NCBI GenBank assembly: GCA_028583605.1
Contig: CM053326.1
Location: 14,238,587-14,302,586 of the forward strand
Direction: 5' to 3'
Length of the DNA stretch: 64,000 bases
Source: Dastarcus helophoroides
Taxonomy: Eukaryota; Arthropoda; Insecta; Coleoptera; Bothrideridae
Shown piece after piece: positions 51,841 to 62,184 of this stretch. The notes beneath the pieces are model-generated. The model was given only the letters and a program-made list of their open reading frames with translations. It did not search any database and was not told where the DNA came from. Each line of letters opens with the position of its first letter. Position 1 is the first letter of the stretch. The translations under genes were made by a program, and so were the position numbers.

Positions 51841-53893
51841 CAGTAATACGCCGGACTTACGCGCTAGGTGAGTCCGAGCGATTGCCGTGTAAGTCGAATT
51901 CGCGCAACTTTGCATATAAATACATATAAAGTATGTTTAATCGGGACCAGAGTTTAAAGAAAACAATAATTTAAAAGAAAAATGTTTAATAAAGTGTAAG
52001 ATAATAAAACAATTTACATTGTTATGAATAAAGTAACCTAAACCGAAGTTATTTTGATGTCGAACGCTTCATATATTCTAACAATGTTGCCTGACGAGTT
52101 AAGTTTTTCTTCTTCTCACGCAAAATTTCCTCGTAGCATACCAGTAATTTTTTTATTCCCCGTTTTGTAGTAGAAACGCGTTCTTCATTAGAATCTATTT
52201 TTTCTAAAATTTGTAACCCCTTTTCAATTGAATTGAGTCCTTCTGTTAAGTTTGCAATTGTCATTTGATTTACCGATTCAACTGGGTCTAGCGAATCAGT
52301 TTGTTCAATGTCTTGCTCATACTTACGCATTTCTATAACCTCGTCAATTGTTAGCTCTTGATTGTGTGAATCTAGCAATTCTTGAACGTCATCATAATCG
52401 ACCTCTAAATTTAATTGTTTGGCGATATCGACCACTTCTTCTATTATGCTATCGATTTGTTCAGGATCTGAAACTGATTCTCCTTGGGTTTCAGTGGTGA
52501 AAAAAAAATGGACACAGTTTTTTCCAGACACCATTCAAAGTTTTTTGTGAAACCTCATTCCAAGATTGTCCAATAATTCTTACAGCATCTAAAACATTGA
52601 ATTGCTTCCAAAAGTCTTTAACAGAAAGCTCATTGTTTTGTCTCATAGCTTCATGTAGTTGTGCAAATGACCGCCTTGTGTAGTAAGCTTTAAATGTTTT
52701 AATGACTCCCTGGTCCATTGGTTGAAGCAAGCTGGTAGTGTTTGGTGGCAAAAATACAACTTCCACTCGTGGATCGAAATTAATTAGAGTTGCGGGAGGA
52801 TGACCTGGTGCATTGTCAATTAGTAGCATCACTTTAAATGGGATTTCTTTTAATTGGCAGTAACGTTCGACTTCAGGAATAAAATGATGGCCAAACCAGT
52901 CTTCAAAAAGAGAAGCTGTCACCCAAGCTTTCGCATTAGACTTCCAAAAGACAGGCAAACCAGCTTTCGATTTATTATTTAAGACTCTTGGATTTTCTGA
53001 GCGATAAACTAAGAGAGGTTTCAATTTACAATCTCCAGCTGCATTCGCACCAACCATCACTGCCAATCGATCCTTGGCGGCTTTAAAACCTGGAAAAGTT
53101 TTTTCTTCACGCGAAATAAAAGTTCTTTTAGGCATTTTCTTCCAAAAAAAGACCGGTTTCATCTACATTGGTTTGGTTAGTGTAGCCACCTTCGTCTATC
53201 ATTGTTTTGAGTTTTATCAGCGCTTGCCACTTCTCCACTCTCTGCGATGCTATGCCAATTACAACAACTTTTAAATTGGCTGAACCAGCCGTTACTAGCT
53301 TTAAACACTTCATTTTTAGCCGCCTCCCCAGCTTCTTTTAGTTTTTCAAAAATCTGCTTTGCTTGAAAGCACACTGTATTTTGATCAACAGGACAATTTT
53401 TCACTCTTATTTGATTATCTCACACCATGACTGTAGCAATGTTTCCATCTGTGCGATAATACCGTGACGCTTACGGATGATACTTGAATTCAAAGATTAA
53501 GTGTCTTTCACAGCGTTCATAATTTTTTCTTTACCTTTTATAACCGCTCGGACTGTTGATTCCGGTAGGTCAAATTTCTTTGCCAATTCACAAATTTTAA
53601 TTTTTGCTTCAAAGTCTTTAATTATATTCAGTTTACACTCCAAAGACAGTGTTTTTCTTTTCTTGTTAGGCTCAAATGACTCATTTTTCGTTCTTTTAGA
53701 TGACATAATTAGAGATTATAAGTAAAACGCACTGCGCACGTAAAACAATTCCACGCGGAACACGTTTACACCTGTCGCAAACTGAACACTGAGAGGGCGG
53801 AGCAAGAGAGCCGATACGCGCGGCAATCATAATGAAAAACCGCGTATCTCCGAATTCGCATAAAACGGGGTAGCATAAGTCAGGGTATTACTG
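51841..53893 (-). mobile_element. Tigger (pogo superfamily) transposon
   Basis: CAGTAATACGCCGGACTTAC at the left and inverted CAGTAATACCCTGACTTATG at the right are flanked by TA. CAGTAATACC is the Tigger-type terminus. One transposase gene on the minus strand. Confidence 0.92.
52049..53706 (-). pseudogene. Tigger transposase, several frameshifts
   Basis: The N-terminus MSSKRTKNESFEPNKKRKTL leads into a CENP-B-type HTH (ICELAKKFDLPESTVRAVIK), broken by a stop at 53497. A second DNA-binding part (NGWFSQFKSC) and DETGLFLE are in other frames. The long frame 53162-52491 holds VMVGANAAGDCKLKPLLVYR, LLIDNAPGHPP and LPPNTTSLLQPMDQGVIKTF, the DDE_1 core. A final frame to 52049 is acidic and ends in a basic tail. 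At least four frame changes make it inactive. Confidence 0.9.
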
Positions 53894-55476
53894 TAGTCAA
53901 AATTTAGAACAATATCGACATTTTCATAAAAAGTCAAAATTTGCAATAAAAAGATTTCCAAAAATGTGGAAATTCTGAAAAACTAATAAATAATTGCAAG
54001 ACAAAATTATGAAAAAGATTTGAAAAAATCCAATTTTCAAAAAAAGGCGAATTTTTTTAAGTCGTACTAATTTCATTGGAAGATCAATTGTGAAGATTTT
54101 CAAAAAAGGTCGAAATTTTAAAAAATAGTCGAAATTTCTAGGAATATTTGGAATTAAAAAAATACCCAATTCTCAAATTTAAACATGGAATTTGGATAAA
54201 CATTTCTAATTTTTGGTAGCAGGTGTGAAGATTTATTTACTCAAAAATTGACAACTCAAATATTCCAAATTTGGAAATTGGATTCTAAATTTTTTCAGAA
54301 ATCTCTTTTGGTTTTAATTTGGCAACTTATATATTTATAAAAAAATATTTGGAATTTGGAAAAAAGTTCCAATTTCGGAAAAAAACTAAACTTTATAAAA
54401 ATAAAATTTGGTTTAATACAAAATTTTAGGAAAGATTCGAGATTTCTAAGAATATTTGGAATTAAAAAAATACCCAATTTTCAAATTTAAACATGGAATT
54501 TGGATAAACATTTCTAATTTCTGGTAGTAGGTGTGAAGATTTATTTACTCAAAAATTGACAACTCAAATATTCCAAATTTGGAAATTGGATTCTAAATTT
54601 TTTGAGAAATCTCTTTTGGTTTTAATTTGGCAATTTTTATTTTTAACTTGAAAATTGGTCTATTTCTAAAATTGTTTATCTTTCCTATGAAAATTTCGAG
54701 CTTTTTTACAGGTTTTGAATTAAAATATGAAATTAAAAAAATTAAAAGTTCGAAAAAAGGAAATTTATGTAAAGAAAGTTGTCTTAAAAAGGAACTGAAA
54801 ATTTGAAGTTTAAACTAGAAATCTTGATAAAGATAAGAATTTTCCGTTCGCCCCAAAATTTAAAATAACAATTATTAAATAAATAATAAACAATTGTGAA
54901 AATTCAGTTTATGTTTTCGATTTCTCAACTTACTATTCGAAAAACTTTTTTTAAAATTCTCATTTTTTTTTAATTTGGGCTTGCCAAATAAAAATATCTA
55001 AACTATCAATTTTCAAATAATTGTATTGTATACCTGCCGCATACAAATTTAGCATCAATTTCTTAAATATGCACGCTGACATCGGGTGTTCAGTTACAAA
55101 ATTGAGTGGTCGTTTGTCCCATTAATTCTATGCAACAGATGGCGCTAATTCGATCGCGATGCTATACATCGATTTTCAAACATCGTTTATAAACTGAAAG
55201 ATGTATCAATATTTTTTATGCTTTTCCATCAATGTTGAAACGTCGATGGTTACAAACGATACATCGATGTTTTCAAAACATCGAATTATCGTTTGCATCC
55301 CTAATAGGGTTGCAGGGTTTCTCACCGAAAATGGAAAACTGAAAAAGTGCTTATTTTGTCAGAACGAAAAGTGGAGTAAAACCGAAAAAATACATCGATC
55401 TGGATGTTTTTCAATGCATGTTTAAAAAATTAAAAACCCGTGTTATGCACAGAATATTTGCGGTATGTTAACATTG

Positions 55477-55860
55477 TGTTACGCGCTTATCGGTTCGAAT
55501 TGATTAACACGTGAATTGAATAATACCCACTTTATTTTCAAATTCAACTCGAATCACTACAACTGAACAATTAACTCACTTATTAACTTCTAACTGCTAA
55601 CTCACTACCTAACTACACCGACTCTAACTAACTGACTACGAGGGAAAACCGACCGCCTTATATAGTTTTGGCCTCCAGGTTCTAGAACAATCCGGCAGAT
55701 AAGGCTTATCGTTTGCCGAAATTTCGGGAACGCTTATCTGCCGTTTGCTTCGTTATCGCGGCCGCTTTCCCCTTATCAGATCTTTCTAGAAACTTTTCTT
55801 ACGTGCAAAATTCTACAATTCTATTCTAAATTCTATTCTATCTATTTACATTGCGTTACA
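55477..55860 (-). repeat. Solo LTR, subfamily A, with ATTG target duplication
   Basis: TGTTACGCG to GCGTTACA, flanked by ATTG (55473-55476 and 55861-55864). Contains inverted GCGGCCGC, TTATCTGC and TATA (TTATATAG) blocks as in the LTR at 885. Confidence 0.92.
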
Positions 55861-56199
55861 ATTGGTTAACGCATTTCTAGTAAGGATAGGACTAAGGATA
55901 GATTATTCTGGATATTTCTCTTCCCAGTGGCGTATCTAGTGTGACAATTCATGCTTTCGCTCTACTTTACGCATGAAGGCAAAATAATTATTACAATTCA
56001 GGATTGGACAAGATAGATATAATAGACCTATAATAGGGAAAATACGTTTCGACGGCTTAAAAAATTGAATTTTTCAGGTAAAAACTTCTCTAGACGCGTT
56101 GAACGATTTTTTTAGAGGAGGAAAACTTATGATTTCCGTCACCATCACGCTAATTCGCATTACCAACGTGCTCTCTAAGTCAGTGTTTTCCTGTCGGTA

Positions 56200-56960
56200 T
56201 GTCCCCAAAATTTAAACTTGGAAACATTAACTTGCTAATAAAAAATGGCGTATAATTAATTTTTTTTTTGGTAAATTGAAATTTCGGCAGTTTTTTTTTT
56301 TACTTTTTTATGGGATTCCCATTTAACGATTTGAAATATTGTAACGAAATGTAATTATAGAATTTAGTACCTAAAGAATTTTTCTAGAAAAATTTGATGA
56401 AGCAAACTGCAGATAAGCGCTCCAAAAATTTCCGCGAACGATAAGCCTTATCTGTATGAATTTAGTCTAGAATACGGTGAAGGTACATAAACGCGGTCGG
56501 CTTTCCCTCAGTAAGTTAGTCAGTCAATGAATAAGTTAGTTAATTAAACAGTGTTAATTAGTTGGTCAGTTAAGTGAACTACAATTGTAGTGTTCCGAGT
56601 TCAGTTTGGAAATAAAGTGGTTACAATTCACGGCGTATTAATCTTCGAACCGATAACGCGCAACAATATCAATTTTTTTTTGCCTGAATTTTTTATATCA
56701 AAGTCGAAATTTTCGACTATTGAATTCAAAATTTCTATTCTGTTTCTGAGATTAAAAAAAGAGGTTTTCCAATATTTCGAATTTAAGTTCGAACTATCGA
56801 AATTAAAGACGACTAGTCGAAGTTTTAGGAATTGAGATGTTGAGAAAAATCTAAATTTCAAAACATAAACTGAAATTTTAGGTTTAAAGGGGAAAATTTT
56901 TGAAATTTAAGTCTAAATTAAAAGTTTTGGATTACGAAAAAAACTACATTTCGAGTTTAA
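56200..56960. repeat. Short AT-rich array interrupted by a solo LTR
   Basis: Array-type sequence occurs on both sides of the LTR at 56340-56665 (AAATTTCGGCAG before, AAAGTCGAAATTTTCGAC after). It was one block before LTR insertion. Confidence 0.55.
56340..56665 (+). repeat. Solo LTR, subfamily B, with ATAT target duplication
   Basis: TGTAACGAAATG to GCGCAACA, 326 bp, flanked by ATAT. It lacks the GCGGCCGC block present in the other copies but keeps TTATCTG, TTCCCTCA and CGAACCGATAA. Confidence 0.9.
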
Positions 56961-57018
56961 AGCCATGATTAAAAAAATGATCTGACCTCTCTCGCGTTCT
57001 TATTATCACCTGCTGTCA

Positions 57019-57354
57019 CCATATATGTAATACTTCTATATGGCGTATTGTGTATAATCTCCACTGCAAAATGCTTTGTCAAAAAGGTGAGATGAAAGTA
57101 TATGTTGTACTCTTTCGAGAACAAGCATTCATTCATTTATAGCGGGAACAAGTGACAAGATGGGCGGGAACACTAATAAATGAATGACAACAATGACAAC
57201 TAACGAGAAGAGGGATATTTGAAATAAACTTTGGGATTGGTTAATATATTTTGTCCTTGAAAAAGACAAACATATGTATCCATCGCGCCTTTTTGACACA
57301 AACTAAGGGACAAAACACGTCATATAGAAGTATTACATATATGGCTGGCACCAA
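57019..57354. repeat. MITE with ~28-bp terminal inverted repeats
   Basis: CCATATATGTAATACTTCTA at the left recurs inverted at the right (57327-57354). 336 bp, noncoding. Confidence 0.75.
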
Positions 57355-57537
57355 CCGCCTTTTTTTTTATATGGCGCCAACACTTATGGTTTCGTGTTAC
57401 CATCAAGCATGACAATCACGCGTTACCAACATCATCTACTGTAAAAATTAGAGTATGTTGGTAACGTGTGATGGTAACGCGCAACCATCATTTTATCTCC
57501 AATCAAAAAAAGCTCAGCGCGCCTAAGATGTTTGAAC

Positions 57538-60113
57538 TAGGGTTGTTAGGAATTCGGATACGGATATATTGCGAATATTATATCAGTTTCGGATACGTTT
57601 ACGGATATGAAATTATTTCGGATATCTTTAAATCATTTTTGTCAATCCAGAGGAAAAAATCCTCAAGTTATATCTATAAATTCTAAACACTCTTTGACAG
57701 ACAACACATAGTCCAAATCGATCGGTTTAGATACGTGACATTTCGCACTAAGAAAGAGTTTTTGAAAATTCATCCCGCAAGAGTGTTAAATTGATCATAA
57801 CAATTTGTATTATTGCATGAAAGTTCCTCAGTTTTGAAGTCGGAAATATGAAAATTGGTGTTTAGACTTCAGTTTATGAAAAACAGTTAGTTTATCAGCG
57901 TTTTTGGACAATTCATTTCCTTAAGGTCATAACATGATAAATTCGTATTCGAAAGTACCTACAAAATATAGAGTACTGAATAACGGTTTGCAAAAAAAAT
58001 ATTTTAAATTGCCATATCTTGAAAAGAAACCATGAATAATTATCCAATACAAATGACGTAGTTTTGTGAATCTTTGAGGAAAATAAGTAATGTTGTCCGA
58101 ATGTTTTTGAAACAAATGTTGTATCGAATCATTTTTTTTTCATAAGTTCAACAACCCTCAGATAATTCGGTATTAGTCTAACGAAGACAAGCACTTAGGT
58201 ATTTCTCCAAATACACATGTAAAATTTTGAAAAATAGTCATGATTTGCGAAAAAATCCGATGTTAAAAAAAATCGAAAATATGAATTAATAAATTTCAAA
58301 AAAGTAGACATTTTTAAAAAGAGCTCAAAAAAGTCGACATGAAGAAGGCTCAAAATTTTAAAATATAGAAACTCTTTAAATATTTGAAATTTTAAAAATG
58401 TTGAAATTTTAAAGATACATTTTTAAAATAAATAGCTATTCAAAAATAAGGCAGTTTTAAAAAAATTTCAAATTTTCAAAACAAGTTGAAATTTTGAAAA
58501 ATTGACTAAATTTTGGAGTCGATATTTTTAGAAAACTTAGAAATTTTAAAAAATCATAAATTGTGTGAAAAAAACTCGAAAATATTAAAAAGGGTTAAAA
58601 TTTTTATAAAGGTTAAAACTTTGAAGTCAATTTTCAATTTTCAAAAGTCGAAATTTTGAAAAATGTCCTAATTTTCACGAAAAGTTAAAATTAAAAAAAA
58701 TCCTAATTTTTACAAAAAAGTCAAAATCATGAAAAAGTGGACTTCTTTAAAAGAAATCGTGAATTTAAAAAAATAAGATATTTTCAAAAGTTTCAACTTT
58801 TTAAAAGTTGAAATTTTGAAAAAGAATATTAAATTTTAAAAAGTCAAAATTTTAAGAAAAATTGAGATTTAAAAAATGATCAATCAAATGTTTAATAAAA
58901 TCCGAAATTTTTGGGGTCCAAATATTCAATAGAAGTCAAAATTGTCAGAAAAGTCGATCTTTTAAAAAAATCGAAATTTTGAAAAGTAAAAAGTTATGGA
59001 TAATTAAAACTTCTTTAAAAAATTTCAAAATTTAGAAAAGTTAAAATTTCTAAAAAAAGTTAAAATCGAAAAAAGTCAACATCTTGAAATTCTCAAAAAA
59101 ATCATAGGAAAAAATTTCAAAAATATCGACACAAAAAAGTTGCAATTTAAACAAAAATTGGAGATTATTAAATAAAGTCGATAATTTAAAATAACTGGAA
59201 ATGAAAAAGTAGTCAGTATTTAAAAAAAATACAATTTTCAAAAAAAATGATATTTTGAGGAAAAGGTAAGATTTTTAAAAAAGTGAGGATTTTTCAAAAG
59301 TATAAATTTTGCAAAAGTCGGAATTTTCAGAAAAGTAGTTATTTTCAACAAAAAATGCTTAATTTTCGAAAATACCCAACTTCGAAGTCAAAATTGGTAC
59401 AAAAAACGAAATTTTCAAAAAAGTAGACTTTTTAGGAAACAAATGAAGCATAAAAAAGTCGAAATTTTCAAAAAACAGTAAAATTTATTAAAAATATACC
59501 AAACCTTGACAAGAAATCAAATTTTTGCAAAAAGTCGAAGTTTTTAAATCAAATCACAATTTTGACAAAAATTGAACCCTTCAAAAAATTTTTATTTTTA
59601 AATTTTCAAAGAAATCTGAAATTCTCGAAAAGTAAAAGTTTTGAAAAATGTCGACATTTTTAAAAATTTTGAAAAATCAAACATTTAGAAAAACCGAAAT
59701 TTTGAAAAAAGTATAAATTTTGATAGAAAAGTTGAAATTGTGAAATGAAGACAAAATTTTAAGAAAAAATTATGTCCTCACAAAAAGGCAAAATAAAAAA
59801 AATGAAAATATTAAAAATGTGGAAATTTTCATGAAAATGGAAATTTTGGAAAAATGTCGAAATTAAAAAAAATCACTTTATTAACACGTTAAAGAAAGTA
59901 GTTAGTGACCGTGGCAATAATGGGTAAGGTCAGGTGACATACCAACTAGTTTGTCTCATAATTTTAGTTGACAAAAAAAACAGTCCTCTACTGAAATTAG
60001 CAAAATTATCCGAAACATTCATATCGGTTTTGATTGCAGATTCGGATACTATAGCGAGAAAAGTTGCATATTGGTACCCAGTTTTCCGATTAACAATATT
60101 ATTTAATTTTAAC
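57538..60113. mobile_element. hAT-like element B2 with AT-rich interior (right end uncertain)
   Basis: TAGGGTTGTTAGGAATTCGG at the left equals the inverted right end of element B at 32058, followed by the same GGATACGGATA repeats and an ATTGGTGTTTAGAC block. The array fills 58200-59880. The right part (59890-60060) matches inverted 28860-28960 of element B (GACATACCAACTAGTTTGTC). The terminus itself is decayed and the target duplication (GTTTGAAC against GTTTAGCC) is weak. Confidence 0.65.
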
Positions 60114-60631
60114 AATGTTTAGCCCCCCGCCAGGCTCCTAAATATTTATGAAAGTTATAAATTCTAAAACCAAATTTCCTGTGTTGGGAAATGTTTCAAT
60201 GGCCATGAATAAAACATATTTGTTAATTATTAACATATTTAGATACCAATCAGCCCCCCTCCCCCCTCCAATATCCCACAGGGAGTTACTTCGACGACAG
60301 AACAAGTAATGGTCATCAGCCACGAATAAAATATATTTTGAAAAAAATCTCGTTTTTTTCACGATGGCTTGTGACACGTTTCAGTTCATCATACATCATT
60401 ATGCAAGTAGAATGCAACCTAGACTACAAATTCATGAAGCCCTCCATGCGTGTATGTGAATCATAGGTAACTAGCTGAACTACCAACAGTTGAAACACTG
60501 CCACCTAGCGAAGCGGTTGCTCTCTAGGAACAATTTCCCAGAGGACAAGTATTCTAATGCACAGACCAATAGGTTTGAACATTTATTAGATTCGAAGTTT
60601 GGAAATCAAATACCGGTTTCGATCTTCGAGT

Positions 60632-60685
60632 TCGATATACCAAACTGACGAGGTCTAACAAGATCGAAACCGGTATTTGATTCCC
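60632..60685 (+). ncRNA. Hammerhead ribozyme, inverted unit
   Basis: CTGACGA (60645-60651), stem II GGTCT-AACA-AGATC, GAAA (60666-60669), palindromic ACCGGT, A as cleavage base (60675), and stem I CAAA/TTTG. All core nucleotides match the consensus. Confidence 0.8.
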
Positions 60686-60735
60686 AAACTTCGAATCTAA
60701 TAAATGTTCAAAGTTATTGGTCTGTGCATTAGAAC

Positions 60736-61310
60736 ACATTATTAAATAAAACCCAGTCTCATCACTACAAATAATACTAATATTTCATTCGACCTCCCAA
60801 TCTTTTTCTTATCTACTTCAATTTAAGCGTTGATGATGGTGTTTAGCATTAGGAGGTGACAGTAAATTGGGACGATTAGAAAAAAAATCGTCTAAATTAA
60901 GTTTGCAATTAATGCAGACCTGATCCATCGATCTGTTCTCAGATGTATAACTACGGAGGCGATGGTAACCTAATATCATCATTTTTCTTCAACAACATTA
61001 TCCGTTATTATTTTAGATAAGTTAAGGGAACAGAAGATACAAATCCTAATCTCGAAATCCTTTATTTTTTCTAAGAAAATGTCTAATGCATACCCGTATA
61101 AGTCTTTCGTGGTGTTACGCCAAAATTTAGACATTTGAGACGTTTCATGGAATGTTTCTGCCTTTTAATGAAAAAGGACAAAATTGCGCCAAAAGTGACT
61201 GACTCTATTTGTGCTTCTCCTGTAACGTTCCAATAAATAAATAACGTTTGTTGAACTGGACTGGTCGCCATTTTCAGGTTATATATTAATAATTTTATTA
61301 TTGGTTTGTT
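60736..61310. other. Spacer between retrozyme-like copies; no recognised gene
   Basis: A 62-codon minus-strand frame (61271-61083, from a good-context AAAATGGCGA) is present. Its product is not recognisable and it has no flanking splice or poly(A) support. Confidence 0.3.
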
Positions 61311-61506
61311 TGCAAGAAGAATGCAACCTAGACTACAAATTCATGCAGCCCTCCAGGCGTGTATAGTGAATCATAGGTAGCTGAACTACCAACAGTTGAA
61401 ACACTGCCACCTAGCGAAGCGGTTGCTCTCTAGGAGAGTTCCCAGAAGACAAGGATTCTATAATGCACAGACCAATAGGTTTGAACATTTATTAGATTCG
61501 AAGTTT

Positions 61507-61559
61507 GGAAACCAAATACCGGTTTCGATCTTGTTAGATCTCGTCAGTTTGGTATATCC
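61507..61559 (-). ncRNA. Type I hammerhead ribozyme, unit 1
   Basis: Minus strand: stem I GGA-TATA-CCAAA pairs with TTTGG-TT-TCC across an internal loop. Core CTGACGA, perfect 5-bp stem II GATCT-AACA-AGATC, GAAA, self-complementary stem III ACCGGT and A17 follow. Every conserved core base is present, so self-cleavage is plausible. The short palindromic stem III suggests it works best as a dimer. Confidence 0.85.
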
Positions 61560-61883
61560 AACTCGAATGCTAATAAATGTTCCGATAAGTAAGTACTAAA
61601 ACATTCACAGGCGTCGAGCGAGTGACTTTTTAGTACTACCACCTATTGGTCCATAGAGAAACTATGGCCATCGCCAACAATGTCGTATGCAAGAAGAATG
61701 CAACCTAGACTACAAATTCATGCAGCCCTCCAGGCGTGTATAGTGAATCATAGGTAGCTGAACTACCAACAGTTGAAACACTGCCACCTAGCGAAGCGGT
61801 TGCTCTCTAGGAGAGTTCCCAGAAGACAAGGATTCTATAATGCACAGACCAATAGGTTTGAACATTTATTAGATTCGAAGTTT

Positions 61884-61936
61884 GGAAACCAAATACCGGT
61901 TTCGATCTTGTTAGATCTCGTCAGTTTGGTATATCC
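61884..61936 (-). ncRNA. Type I hammerhead ribozyme, unit 2
   Basis: Exact copy of the ribozyme in unit 1, displaced by 377 bp. Two sites in one transcript would release a 377-nt monomer. Confidence 0.85.
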
Positions 61937-62184
61937 AACTCGAATGCTAATAAATGTTCCGATAAGTAAGTACTAAAACATTCACAGGCGTCGAGCGAGT
62001 GACTTTTTAGTACTACCACCTATTGGTCCATAGAGAAACTATGGCCATCGCCAACAATGTCGTATGCAAGAAGAATGCAACCTAGACTACAAATTCATGC
62101 AGCCCTCCAGGCGTGTATAGTGAATCATAGGTAGCTGAACTACCAACAGTTGAAACACTGCCACCTAGCGAAGCGGTTGCTTTA

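Larger units (their letters stand above)
50824..55303. mobile_element. hAT-like non-autonomous element A2, with nested Tigger
   Basis: TAGGGATGCAACATCG at the left; right end inverted TAGGGATGCAAACGATA. Flanks ATAGGGAT and ATAGGGTT are an 8-bp duplication with one change. The right subterminal region (55080-55160, with 'ATTCTATGCAACAGATGGCG') matches inverted 44140-44190 of A1. Array sequence fills 50950-51838 and 53896-55030. It starts 200 bp upstream of the NXF start codon. Confidence 0.85.
60402..62181. repeat. 377-bp tandem repeats with hammerhead ribozymes (retrozyme-like)
   Basis: Two head-to-tail full units (61311-61687 and 61688-62064) look identical by eye. They are followed by a partial third (62065-62181). 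A diverged unit (60402-60629) is joined to an inverted piece (60630-60735), forming a palindrome. The intervening 60736-61310 is other sequence. Each unit contains one minus-strand hammerhead. No open frame of note, no RT and no flanking LTR are present. Tandem short units with type I hammerheads are the form of animal retrozymes, which are thought to derive from Penelope elements. Confidence 0.8.

Noticed and set aside
61396..61976. Two identical 67-codon plus-strand frames
   Set aside because: They are identical because they lie in identical 377-bp repeat units, opposite to the ribozyme strand. No protein family is recognisable.
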